A stretch of DNA of 50,205 bases from a virus: positions 1-50,205 of the IMG/VR virus record IMGVR_UViG_3300023115_000032; one strand, written 5' to 3'. Below, one piece after another: positions 15,400-21,714 of this stretch (positions are counted from its first letter, which is position 1; every line of letters starts with the position of its first letter). Made by a program: the position numbers and the translations under genes. Under the pieces are notes generated by a model. The model was not told where the DNA came from, did no database searches, and was given only the letters and a program-made list of their open reading frames with translations.

Positions 15400-15407
15400 G
15401 AACCCTC
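15380..15407 (-). terminator. Intrinsic terminator after the small-gene operon
   Basis: On the minus strand an 8-bp perfect stem (GAGGGTTC / GAACCCTC) with loop TTGAC is followed by T7. It would end transcripts coming from the 64-aa/DUF4278-like operon. The stem also codes the last residues of the 51-aa ORF, whose TGA lies in the loop. Confidence 0.8.
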
Positions 15408-15551
15408 AGATCTTAATAAGTTTTCAAACCATTCTCGCAGATGGATTCGGTAACATGACCAATAGTTACATCCCCGATATTTGAGTTGATAACATGATGG
15501 TGGTCTGTTATCTCTATCCATATCATCGTAATGATACCGATAGTCTTCCAT
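15396..15551 (-). CDS. Cys/Tyr/Arg-rich small protein (51 aa)
   Basis: Begins MEDYRYHYDDMDRDNRPPSC and contains C20, C28 and C33 with many aromatics (YRGCNYWSCY). The ribosome binding site GAGGAAGT is 4-5 nt before the ATG and lies in the end of the 31-aa ORF. Another frame through the same bases is open (15413-15595) but has no good ribosome binding site, so I prefer this one. Its stop codon sits in the terminator loop. Function unknown. Confidence 0.5.
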   Translation of the reverse strand: MEDYRYHYDDMDRDNRPPSCYQLKYRGCNYWSCYRIHLREWFENLLRSEGS

Positions 15552-15552
15552 T

Positions 15553-15648
15553 TTACTTCCTCGTTAGAAGAAGTACTTCTCCGTATAACAAGCAAATAAA
15601 AGCAACGCTAAAAAGGGTTCCGAACCCAGCTACTTGAAGTGCTTGCAT
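15553..15648 (-). CDS. 31-aa membrane peptide
   Basis: Begins MQALQVAGFGTLFSVAFICL and ends LLYGEVLLLTRK. Residues 7-27 form a clear hydrophobic helix with a basic end. It lies 4 bp after the DUF4278-like gene and 1 bp before the Cys-rich ORF, in the same orientation. No strong ribosome binding site is seen, so it may be translated by coupling. Function unknown. Confidence 0.5.
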   Translation of the reverse strand: MQALQVAGFGTLFSVAFICLLYGEVLLLTRK

Positions 15649-15652
15649 GGTT

Positions 15653-15817
15653 TTACTTATTGTAAGTGTGACCGCGATAGCAGAATGTTCCGTGAATTTC
15701 GTCAACACCTTGCTGACACTCATACTTAACACCACGATAGGATGTCATAGCAATTTGTGCGTCGTGCAGTGCTGATGCTTTCTGGATCTGCTTTTTGATC
15801 AGAGTGAGTGTGTTCAT
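15653..15817 (-). CDS. DUF4278-like small protein
   Basis: 54 aa from the ATG at 15817 (MNTLTLIKKQIQKASALHDA). The second half, MTSYRGVKYECQQGVDEIHG then FCYRGHTYNK, has the repeated YRG(V/H)xY pattern of DUF4278, a small family of cyanobacteria and cyanophages with no known function. Longer in-frame starts upstream overlap the 64-aa gene and add no recognisable sequence. A weak AGGT precedes the chosen ATG. It is in the operon that ends at the 15380-15407 terminator. Confidence 0.6.
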   Translation of the reverse strand: MNTLTLIKKQIQKASALHDAQIAMTSYRGVKYECQQGVDEIHGTFCYRGHTYNK

Positions 15818-15863
15818 TTGTCGTACCTGAAATACTAGGGTGAGTTTTAAGTCTCCCGTTCCT

Positions 15864-16058
15864 TCAGTCGTTTGCGTCCTGTGCTTCAAAACACTTAGGG
15901 TCTGTATGTTCCATCCAATGGATGTAGATATCAGCCTTTTCAAAAGGAGTGAAGAGAGTTGTCTCATCTAATCCTTGCTTCAACCATTTCAAATCTTCAC
16001 AGCGAAGATAATTCTCCACTGGGACATGACTAAAAAAGATGAGTGCTAATGATAACAT
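15864..16058 (-). CDS. Small protein with N-terminal hydrophobic segment (64 aa)
   Basis: Begins MLSLALIFFSHVPVENYLRC; the first dozen residues are hydrophobic enough for a signal or membrane anchor, though no positive charge precedes them. The rest is helical and acidic (EKADIYIHWMEHTDP). It is the first gene after the sigma-70-type promoter at 16137-16165 and a 5' leader containing a strong hairpin. GGAG lies 12-15 bases upstream. Function unknown. Confidence 0.5.
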   Translation of the reverse strand: MLSLALIFFSHVPVENYLRCEDLKWLKQGLDETTLFTPFEKADIYIHWMEHTDPKCFEAQDAND

Positions 16059-16092
16059 AGGATGAACGCTCCGTTCCGCGACTTACTTGCGT

Positions 16093-16122
16093 CCTATTCG
16101 CTATTCGCAAATAGCGAATGGG
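16093..16122 (-). promoter_or_regulatory. Strong hairpin in the 5' leader of the 64-aa gene operon
   Basis: ATTCGCTATT (16096-16105) and AATAGCGAAT (16110-16119) form a perfect 10-bp stem with a 4-nt loop. One G-U pair and two G-C pairs extend it to 13. No T-run follows on either strand, so it is not a standard terminator. It lies between the promoter at 16137-16165 and the first gene. A direct repeat, GGATGAACG, flanks it (about 16063 and 16121). Confidence 0.5.
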
Positions 16123-16136
16123 ATGAACGTAAGGGT

Positions 16137-16165
16137 ATTATACCCCTAATGTGAGTATTTATCAA
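16137..16165 (-). promoter_or_regulatory. Sigma-70-type promoter (TTGATA-17-TATAAT)
   Basis: On the minus strand TTGATA (16165-16160) is 17 bp from consensus TATAAT (16142-16137). The -10 box is inside a small palindrome, GGGTATAATACCC. It would drive the 64-aa, DUF4278-like, 31-aa and 51-aa genes up to the terminator at 15380-15407. Confidence 0.6.
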
Positions 16166-16222
16166 GTAAGTTCTGTAAAATACGATACAAAACCTTACAG
16201 AGCAAAAATTTTGCCGGGAATT

Positions 16223-16241
16223 TTTCCCTCGCTCAGGGAAA
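16223..16241 (-). terminator. Possible terminator hairpin after the 119-aa gene
   Basis: TTTCCCT and AGGGAAA make a 7-bp stem with a 5-nt loop directly after the TGA at 16242-16244. Only an A/T-rich stretch, not a clean T-run, follows on the minus strand. The remaining bases 16059-16222 hold the promoter and leader hairpin described separately and no gene. Confidence 0.4.
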
Positions 16242-16601
16242 TCACTTCCTCTTTTTGGTTTTGGGTGCTTGATATCCCCAGGTCTTTGGGTTGTGCCTAC
16301 CCTCTCCGTACTTTATACCTTTAAGTCCTTCACGAAACTTATCCCAGTACATATCAAACACATTTACTGCCTTTTGACTTCTGGTCAAGTCAAAACATGT
16401 AATACCATCAACTTCATAGGTTACAATCCTTGCATCATTGGGGACGTCCTTGGTACACACCTGTTCCCAAGTTCCATTTTCAACTAGGATTTCACATCCA
16501 TATTTCTTTCTAGAGTTTTCCTTTTCTGTAGGTGTCCAGTTATACATAAGGTCTTCCTTTACAGGTGCCTCTTCAGACACCCTTGCCGTGTTTCTTGCCA
16601 T
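16242..16601 (-). CDS. Conserved cyanophage protein of unknown function (119 aa)
   Basis: From the ATG at 16601 (MARNTARVSEEAPVKEDLMY), with GGAG 8 nt upstream; a GTG at 16610 is inside the spacer and less likely. Contains KYGCEILVENGTWEQVCTKDVP, a VTYEVDGITCFDLTRSQKAVNVFDMYWDKF helix, and a basic C-terminus rich in Gly, Tyr and Trp (GEGRHNPKTWGYQAPKTKKRK). A TATAAT at 16621-16626 is close upstream, but I find no good -35 box. No enzymatic motif is recognised. Confidence 0.65.
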   Translation of the reverse strand: MARNTARVSEEAPVKEDLMYNWTPTEKENSRKKYGCEILVENGTWEQVCTKDVPNDARIVTYEVDGITCFDLTRSQKAVNVFDMYWDKFREGLKGIKYGEGRHNPKTWGYQAPKTKKRK

Positions 16602-16628
16602 TATAAACACTCCAATTGGTATTATATA

Positions 16629-17252
16629 TTACGAACGATTACCCCATTGAATATCAGGGAAAGCTTCCGCAACAATTTCTTTTGTAATTTTGTATTTTTC
16701 TCCTAGTCTCTTGTCCTTAGTAAGGATAAGGATCTCTGCTTCAAGCGGATGAAGACCTTGGAGAATATTAATAAACATAGTCTCTCTACGAAGAGAACTC
16801 AACCCATCGTTACCACCTTTAACAAAGTTGTAAAAACGCTTGAACTCTTTACGAATAGAAGACTTTCCTTGATCTTGTGATCCAAGAGAGTTAGAACCCA
16901 ACTCATTCATCTTGGAAACAGCATCACTAACTTTCTCTGATAGAGTGCCACTGAAAGAATTCTGCTCATCAGTTCCAGCATATGGAACATCACCAGGAGG
17001 GAGAAGACTAACTACACTCTCATCAAAGTTCCAGATCAATACAACCTTAGTGGCAGGATCATTAAACTTACGCAATGCCTCAACCTTCCTTGCTTTTGTC
17101 CTTTCTGAAGAAACTACATTCAGAATTTCATATACGAAAGGATTAGTAGGAAGGTCGGGGATTGGTTTTTGTGCTGCCTTTGGTTTGGTTGCTTTAGCAG
17201 CAGGTTTTGCCTTACTCGTCGATGTCTTCTTCGTCGTTTGTCTCGTAGTCAT
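16629..17252 (-). CDS. DUF6433-like cyanophage protein
   Basis: 207 aa from the ATG at 17252. The first 35 residues are Lys/Ala/Thr-rich and probably disordered. Then comes the conserved body: NPFVYEILNVVSSERTKARK, VVLIWNFDESVVSLLPPG, a RFYNFVKGGNDGLSSLRRET segment, GLHPLEAEILILTKDKRLGE and a KYKITKEIVAEAFPDIQWG end. I recognise this body from T4-like cyanophages (DUF6433). The function is unknown; conservation and charge suggest nucleic-acid-related work. It overlaps the 77-aa gene upstream by 41 bp. Confidence 0.7.
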   Translation of the reverse strand: MTTRQTTKKTSTSKAKPAAKATKPKAAQKPIPDLPTNPFVYEILNVVSSERTKARKVEALRKFNDPATKVVLIWNFDESVVSLLPPGDVPYAGTDEQNSFSGTLSEKVSDAVSKMNELGSNSLGSQDQGKSSIRKEFKRFYNFVKGGNDGLSSLRRETMFINILQGLHPLEAEILILTKDKRLGEKYKITKEIVAEAFPDIQWGNRS

Positions 17253-17445
17253 GATAGTTTTCAAAGTTAAATGCGATCACCTCATCTGGTATCAGGTTAC
17301 CCTGACTGTCAAACATTTCGGGGTGAGGTCTTGGTACTTCCCGATAGTTCATCATGTATTCTCTTGCCACCCAACCTGCCATTACTCCCACTACAAGAAA
17401 CAATACGGTTAGAAATGAACCGAATACTAAACTAACTGCTAACAT
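17212..17445 (-). CDS. Small membrane-anchored protein (77 aa)
   Basis: Begins MLAVSLVFGSFLTVLFLVVG with a membrane helix at residues 4-25, followed by WVAREYMMNYREVPRPHPEM and FDSQGNLIPDEVIAFNFENY, ending in an acidic tail. This arrangement (membrane helix, WVAREYMMNYRE, HPEMFD) is common in cyanophages. GAGGT lies 8 nt before the ATG. It likely faces the cytoplasm from the inner membrane. Function unknown. Confidence 0.7.
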   Translation of the reverse strand: MLAVSLVFGSFLTVLFLVVGVMAGWVAREYMMNYREVPRPHPEMFDSQGNLIPDEVIAFNFENYHDYETNDEEDIDE

Positions 17446-17683
17446 TTCTTTTACCTCGGGAAACTACTTTTCTCTTCCTTGTTTTTAAGGAGAATTCGAA
17501 ATAGATGGTAACTTCCCTGTTCAGAAAGCAAACCATCTTCTCAAAAATTACATGTAATGGTTGAGTTTGCTTTCTTTTACCTCCATGAAGAATAAGTTCA
17601 ACCCCGCGATTAACACGGATCTTGCTTTTATTTATGTTGTTATCAGACGATTCGTTGCTCTTTGAGGAATTTGATTGTGTCAA
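17432..17683 (-). CDS. Doubtful ORF between glutaredoxin and the 77-aa gene
   Basis: An 83-codon frame overlaps glutaredoxin by 41 bp. The translation is basic and low in complexity at both ends (SSKSNESSDNN; KTRKRKVVSRGKR). A shorter start would give MVCFLNREVTIYFEFSLK. The ribosome binding sites are poor. The same bases hold a long inverted repeat and a 12-bp palindrome. I report it because otherwise 197 bp would be unexplained, but a structured RNA or leader is as likely. Confidence 0.25.
   Translation of the reverse strand: MTQSNSSKSNESSDNNINKSKIRVNRGVELILHGGKRKQTQPLHVIFEKMVCFLNREVTIYFEFSLKTRKRKVVSRGKRNVSS
17523..17575 (-). other. Long inverted repeat with a central palindrome between glutaredoxin and the 77-aa gene
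   Basis: AGAAAGCAAAC (17523-17533) and GTTTGCTTTCT (17565-17575) are perfect 11-bp complements. Inside is the palindrome ATTACATGTAAT (17547-17558), and AACCAT/ATGGTT could extend or compete with the outer stem. It may be an RNA element controlling the downstream genes, or a protein-binding site. Confidence 0.45.
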
Positions 17684-17879
17684 CTGATCCTCCTAGTTTC
17701 TTTTCGTCACAAATTACCTGAGGAAAAGTAGATCCTTCTCCAAATTCAGAATAGAACTCTTCCTTAGTAAAGTCCCTATCAAGAGTATAAACCACAAAGG
17801 TGCTTCCCGTCAACTCAAGAACTTGTTTTACCTTTGAGCAATAGGGACAATCTGGTTTGGAATAAACAGAAAAATTCAT
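17643..17879 (-). CDS. grx: Glutaredoxin
   Basis: 78 aa from the ATG at 17879 (MNFSVYSKPDCPYCSKVKQV). The redox motif CPYC is at 11-14, cis-proline in TFPQV (51-55) and the glutathione-binding GG at 63-64. It reduces disulfides, for example in ribonucleotide reductase, as in T4. Upstream in-frame ATGs at 17897 and 17936 lie at or before the expected transcription start of the promoter at 17908-17936, and the fold begins at MNFSVYS, so I choose 17879. There is no clear ribosome binding site. Confidence 0.88.
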   Translation of the reverse strand: MNFSVYSKPDCPYCSKVKQVLELTGSTFVVYTLDRDFTKEEFYSEFGEGSTFPQVICDEKKLGGSVDTIKFLKEQRIV

Positions 17880-17907
17880 AAATTGATTTCGAAACATTTT
17901 TTGATAG

Positions 17908-17936
17908 ATTATATATGGTAAATGATATAGTGTCAA
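17908..17936 (-). promoter_or_regulatory. Sigma-70-type promoter (TTGACA-17-TATAAT) of glutaredoxin
   Basis: Both hexamers match consensus on the minus strand: TTGACA at 17936-17931 and TATAAT at 17913-17908, with 17 bp between. The start point should be near 17901. It can serve glutaredoxin, the 77-aa gene and the DUF6433-like gene. Confidence 0.75.
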
Positions 17937-17938
17937 TA

Positions 17939-18104
17939 TTATTCTACATTATCAAATGTTGGAAGAAGATCATTCACATTTTGTTGAATCAGAACATCAT
18001 TCGAAAAATCATACGTGCAGATTCTTCTCTTACGAACCAAATCTACATCATCATATGCTACAACAATATAGTGTTCATATGTGCCAACTAGTCAGATATG
18101 CCAT
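17939..18104 (-). pseudogene. Possible gene remnant: oxygenase-like N-terminus followed by an open frame with no start
   Basis: At 18104-18075 the minus strand reads MAYLTSWHI and then a stop. This resembles the first residues of the 2OG oxygenase at 30584-31201 (MAYLTCWHM). After it, another frame stays open to a TAA at 17939 and gives a protein-like sequence (VVAYDDVDLVRKRRICTYDF) but has no ATG or GTG near its beginning. It may be a decayed gene or fragments of two genes. The match is short, so this is tentative. Confidence 0.3.
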
Positions 18105-18126
18105 AATTGATTACAATTTTCAGATA

Positions 18127-18498
18127 TTATATAAGTTTTGGTTCTGGTCCTTCAGGTTTAGGATTATTTTCTTTGACTGCGTCGATAGCAGCAATCCAAG
18201 CACCATTAGATAAATTACCAGACTTTATATCGTGGTAAAGCATATCCAACTGGTCTTTAACATGTGGATACTCTTTCTCACGAGTTCTCTCATAGAGATA
18301 GTAGTTATAAATTTCTACTTCTCTTACAATTTCGGCTTCAACTTCTTCCCAAGTGGGTGGTTCTCTACCTTCATCATCTTCCCACCCAACAAAGGTGGTA
18401 TTTGATAAGTCCCAACGGGCACCTGGACGAAGTGTATTGATAGCGGTATCTACACCAGGAACTGGGTACTCGATACCCTTAAACTTTCTGTAAGCCAT
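18127..18498 (-). CDS. Tail-associated protein with the phage YP-DQLD helical motif (123 aa)
   Basis: N-terminus MAYRKFKGIEYPVPGVDTAI is followed by an acidic segment with W residues (WEDDEGREPPTWEEVEAEIV). The C-terminal half has REKEYPHVKDQLDMLYHDIK and AIDAVKENNPKPEG. The EYPxxxDQLDxLYxD...I.AVKxxxP pattern is frequent at the ends of small proteins in phage tail-fibre regions; the 109-aa protein at 46645-46974 has it too. A CTAAATAA late-type element lies at 18523-18530. A tail or fibre-attachment role is inferred. Confidence 0.65.
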   Translation of the reverse strand: MAYRKFKGIEYPVPGVDTAINTLRPGARWDLSNTTFVGWEDDEGREPPTWEEVEAEIVREVEIYNYYLYERTREKEYPHVKDQLDMLYHDIKSGNLSNGAWIAAIDAVKENNPKPEGPEPKLI

Positions 18499-18536
18499 AT
18501 AATCAAATAAGTGATATACGATGTTATTTAGATCGT

Positions 18537-18544
18537 AAATAAAT
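18537..18544 (+). promoter_or_regulatory. Late-type promoter element AATAAATA before the halogenase
   Basis: AATAAATA on the plus strand ends 21 bp before the halogenase ATG. A CTAAATAA element for the opposite strand is at 18523-18530, so this is another divergent late-type pair. Confidence 0.4.
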
Positions 18545-18565
18545 ACCGTAGTTATATCAAATACT

Positions 18566-19735
18566 TTGAAAATAGTAATTGTTGGTGCGGGTAATGCTGG
18601 GTGTCTTACGGCATTACATTATGCTTGGCATACAAGAAAAGATGAATCTATAGAAATAGAATTAAGATATAATCCAAACATTCCCACAGAAAAAGTAGGA
18701 CAGGCAACAGTACAAGAACCACCGAAACTTCTATGGGCAGCAACAGGATTTGATTGGTACAGCAATCCAATTCATGCAACGTTTAAAACTGGAATACTGT
18801 ATGAGAATTGGGGAAAGAAGCATGAAAACTGGTTCCACCCATTCTCTGCGGACCAAATGGCAATGCACTATTGTCCAAAAGAGATGCAAGATTATGTGCT
18901 AGGTTGTGGTCTATTCAAAGTCGTAGAAGATGATGTAAAAGATATATCAAACATTGATGCTGATTACATCTTTGATTGTAGGGGAAAACCAGAAGATTAC
19001 GCCGAGTATGATCTTCTTAATCACCCAATCAATTCATGTATTCTCGCAAAACCAAATTGGGACACTGAGAAAGTTTCTTGGAGTCGACATGTGGCAACTC
19101 CAGATGGATGGACATTTGTAATTCCAACGGTTAAGGAGTCACCATCAAATCCATACTGCGTTGGATATTCTTATAATGACAAGATAACTTCAAAAGAAGA
19201 AGCAGAAAAGAATATGTTGGATTTGTTTGATGTAGAGATAACCAAGCATGTATCCTTTAAGAATTACATCGCTAAAAATCCAGTTATAGATGAAAGAATT
19301 ATCTTGAATGGAAATAAATTCTTCTTCTTTGAACCACTAGAGTCAACATCAGTTCAAAGTTATCTTGTATGGGCTAGAAAAGTTTATGATGTAATCATTG
19401 ATAAGAAAACTACCTGGCAGAAAGCAACAGAAGATATGATGAATTACTTAGATGAAACCAGAAACTTTATTCTCTGGCACTATCACTTTGGTTCAAAGTA
19501 TGATACTCCTTTCTGGGACTATGCCAAGACAATAACATTCAAAGATAAAAAGTTTGGTGCAATCTTAGAGTACATAAAGACAACAAACCACCATGACATT
19601 CTACCAGAAAGTTATGGTGGTTCGACCTATGATAGTTCAAAGTATTCTCAGTGTTATCTATGGAGTCTTAAGAACTGGTATGATGGTATGACTATGCGTC
19701 AGGATCATCCTCATCAGGTGGCTCTGTTAAAATGA
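18566..19735 (+). CDS. Flavin-dependent tryptophan halogenase-like protein
   Basis: 389 aa. The FAD-binding motif GAGNAG (7-12) begins a Rossmann fold. VGQATVQEP (44-52) stands where family members have GEAT. ATFKTGILYENW places a Lys at 74, where PrnA and RebH have the catalytic Lys. GWTFVIP (181-187) corresponds to the WxWxIP halogenase signature with the second Trp replaced by Phe. FFEPLEST (254-261) holds the conserved acidic residues. It is shorter than PrnA or RebH (over 500 aa), so part of the substrate-binding region is reduced. It is the only rightward gene in the right 40 kb, and its 3' end overlaps the next gene by 44 bp. Substrate unknown; a monooxygenase role is possible. Confidence 0.75.
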   Translation: MKIVIVGAGNAGCLTALHYAWHTRKDESIEIELRYNPNIPTEKVGQATVQEPPKLLWAATGFDWYSNPIHATFKTGILYENWGKKHENWFHPFSADQMAMHYCPKEMQDYVLGCGLFKVVEDDVKDISNIDADYIFDCRGKPEDYAEYDLLNHPINSCILAKPNWDTEKVSWSRHVATPDGWTFVIPTVKESPSNPYCVGYSYNDKITSKEEAEKNMLDLFDVEITKHVSFKNYIAKNPVIDERIILNGNKFFFFEPLESTSVQSYLVWARKVYDVIIDKKTTWQKATEDMMNYLDETRNFILWHYHFGSKYDTPFWDYAKTITFKDKKFGAILEYIKTTNHHDILPESYGGSTYDSSKYSQCYLWSLKNWYDGMTMRQDHPHQVALLK

Positions 19736-20168
19736 ATTCAGCATACTCCTCTGCGGTTTTCCAAAGGATCCAAGTCTGTGTTGCTTCGTCCCAATCATAT
19801 TGCCCACCATCAGTTGGATATGGTAGTGGTGGTTCCCAATCACAGGTATCCTCATTCAAAGTCCATGTATCAAAAGGTTTTGGTGGAATGAAAGCATCTC
19901 TATCTGGATCATAGGTCCCACCAATTACAGCATAATTTTTTCTTAAAGGTTGTTTTGCCGTACTTGGTTCTAAATCTTGATTAAGATATACACCTTGTCT
20001 GGTATTATAAGATGTTTGAACCCAAGTCAAATGTCCAGTATTGTTTATCAATCTTTGGATCGCGTTCTCTTCACTACGATTTCCTTCTCCATCTTCAAAA
20101 AAAGACTCATCAACAACGACAATATTTTTAACGACGTTGTTTAATCCTATTTGAGCAAAGTGTGCCAT
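19692..20168 (-). CDS. Phage fibre-region protein with repeated W-PP-YP motif (158 aa)
   Basis: Begins MAHFAQIGLNNVVKNIVVVD, then GGTYDPDRDAFIPPKPFDTW, WEPPLPYPTDG and WDEATQTWILW. The GxxYD..F.PP.P..TW......W.PP.PYP...W.W pattern is shared with the 190-aa protein at 28333-28905, so the two are paralogues. Proteins of this type lie beside tail-fibre genes in many cyanophages. The C-terminus is acidic. It overlaps the end of the halogenase gene on the other strand. A structural or chaperone role in fibre assembly is a guess from context. Confidence 0.7.
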   Translation of the reverse strand: MAHFAQIGLNNVVKNIVVVDESFFEDGEGNRSEENAIQRLINNTGHLTWVQTSYNTRQGVYLNQDLEPSTAKQPLRKNYAVIGGTYDPDRDAFIPPKPFDTWTLNEDTCDWEPPLPYPTDGGQYDWDEATQTWILWKTAEEYAEFILTEPPDEDDPDA

Positions 20169-20172
20169 GTGA

Positions 20173-20709
20173 TTATGAAAATTTGTTTTTTACATATTCA
20201 GTAGAAATATAAAGATTTCCACTTACTATTATTCTTTCTTTATTTATTTTATGTTGGGGCACTCTATGTTCAAGTAGAGATGGAAATATTAGAATATCCC
20301 CTTCTTTTGGGTGAAATTCAAACTCATTGAACACTAGTGGTGCAGATCCCTCTGGACAACGAACATAATATACAAAGGAATATGTTGCTGGAAAATGATG
20401 ATGCGTTAAAGCATATTCATTTTCTCTGTAGATTAAACCCCATATATTACCAACCTCCCAGGAACCACGCCATAGTTCATTAAAGTTTCCATGATCATTT
20501 AAGCACGCAATAATATAGTCCATCAGTTTTTTAAATGATGGTGTTCTCATATTAAAAGAAGTCATGTAACATCTACATGAAGTGTTCTTGTTTTGAACAT
20601 CTCCACTACTTCTTATATCTTTTTCTAGTTCATCATTCAATTTCTCAAAGTAGGGATATTTAAACTCATATATCCCTACTTTTTGATTTACTTCAATTAA
20701 GTGCTCCAT
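20173..20709 (-). CDS. Putative 2OG-Fe(II) oxygenase (PF13759-like)
   Basis: 178 aa from the ATG at 20709, which overlaps the stop of the glycine-rich fibre gene (TGATG). The core has LTHHHFPATYSFVYYVRCPE (candidate iron ligands H103 to H105), PLVFNEFEFHPKEGDILIFP, a distal His in LEHRVPQH (H148) and R159 for 2-oxoglutarate. This is the arrangement of phage 2OG oxygenases with the HxH..S.VYYV motif. The target is unknown. It sits directly after a fibre gene, like the three other oxygenases in this window. Confidence 0.65.
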   Translation of the reverse strand: MEHLIEVNQKVGIYEFKYPYFEKLNDELEKDIRSSGDVQNKNTSCRCYMTSFNMRTPSFKKLMDYIIACLNDHGNFNELWRGSWEVGNIWGLIYRENEYALTHHHFPATYSFVYYVRCPEGSAPLVFNEFEFHPKEGDILIFPSLLEHRVPQHKINKERIIVSGNLYISTEYVKNKFS

Positions 20710-21713
20710 CAACCGGAAAGATATCTAACAATAACAATTCCAGATCCACCATTACCACCACCTGAGTTTGGTCCTACGGTTCCACCGCCGCCACCACCTC
20801 TATTTGCTAGACCACTTCTTGGGGATTTACCTGGTCTTCTACCTCCACCATATCCAATTCCATTAGTCGGAACTTCTGGATCTGGTCTACCATTTCCTGG
20901 TTCTCCACCACCAGCATAACCAACAGAAGATCCAGAAATACTATAAGTTAATCCTCGACCAGAAGTGGAAGCATTCCATCCAACGGTTCCAGTTGGTCCT
21001 CCTTGTCCGGCACCACCACCACCGCCACCACCATATCCAGGTGCTCTCCATCCAGGATGTCCCCATCCAGAACCAGGAGAATTAGAACCATCGGTTCCTC
21101 CAGTGGAAGAGTTGGTTGAACCGCCGTTTTGTGGTCCAGGGTCAGCCCATCCACCACCACCACCTGAACCGCCACTCTGACCGCCGCCAGCAGATGGTCC
21201 TTGCATACCAATTCCACCACCACCGCCGCCAGGGGAGGTAATAGGACCGAATGTAGTGGTCCCTCCACCACCACCATTTGCTGAACCAGCACCACCAATG
21301 CTTACTGCATAACTTCCAACAGATACTGCAAAACTATTTGAATAATATAATCTTCCAGCACCACCTGCTCCTCCACCACCTAGTGTTCCGGGAGGAGCAG
21401 ATCTATGCCCAGCACCGCCGCCACCAAGAACTAAAACTTCAACAGATCCAGCACCTGCGGAAGTAACCTGAAATGTATCTGGACCAGAAGTAAATGTATG
21501 AATTTTATATCCACCAGAAGTTGTTACTGTTCCACCAGATGCTTGTAGTGTTCCTTGGTCACCAATTGCCTGCCAAGCTGATCCAGTATAGATTTCAACA
21601 TTTCCACTGGTCGTATTATAAACAACCATTCCAGTGGTAGCACTTAAGGAATTTCTCTGTGAAGTAGTTACAGAACTAATTTCAATATTATTTGAATTTA
21701 ATCTGGTTGCCAT
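20709..21713 (-). CDS. Glycine-rich tail fibre / adhesin
   Basis: 334 aa. N-terminus MATRLNSNNIEISSVTTSQR is followed by TGMVVYNTTSGNVEIYTGSAW, a phage fibre module. From residue about 70 (HTFTSGPDTFQV, VEVLVLGGGGAG) to the end is a domain of runs of 4-6 glycines, ending in GIVIVRYLSG. Such domains form polyglycine-II-like tips in T4-type adhesins and often bind host receptors. Three other genes here share this plan. It is 1 bp from the S74 fibre gene upstream and overlaps the oxygenase downstream. Confidence 0.75.
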   Translation of the reverse strand: MATRLNSNNIEISSVTTSQRNSLSATTGMVVYNTTSGNVEIYTGSAWQAIGDQGTLQASGGTVTTSGGYKIHTFTSGPDTFQVTSAGAGSVEVLVLGGGGAGHRSAPPGTLGGGGAGGAGRLYYSNSFAVSVGSYAVSIGGAGSANGGGGGTTTFGPITSPGGGGGGIGMQGPSAGGGQSGGSGGGGGWADPGPQNGGSTNSSTGGTDGSNSPGSGWGHPGWRAPGYGGGGGGGAGQGGPTGTVGWNASTSGRGLTYSISGSSVGYAGGGEPGNGRPDPEVPTNGIGYGGGRRPGKSPRSGLANRGGGGGGTVGPNSGGGNGGSGIVIVRYLSG

Positions 21714-21714
21714 A

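Noticed and set aside
15413-15595. 60-aa ORF in the frame next to the 51-aa Cys-rich ORF
   Set aside because: No good ribosome binding site. The competing frame has GAGGAAGT directly before its ATG.
16621-16626. TATAAT before the 119-aa gene as a full sigma-70 promoter
   Set aside because: No acceptable -35 hexamer lies 15-19 bp upstream.
20701-21180. Plus-strand proline-rich ORFs
   Set aside because: Antisense of glycine-rich fibre tips: Gly codons read backwards give Pro.
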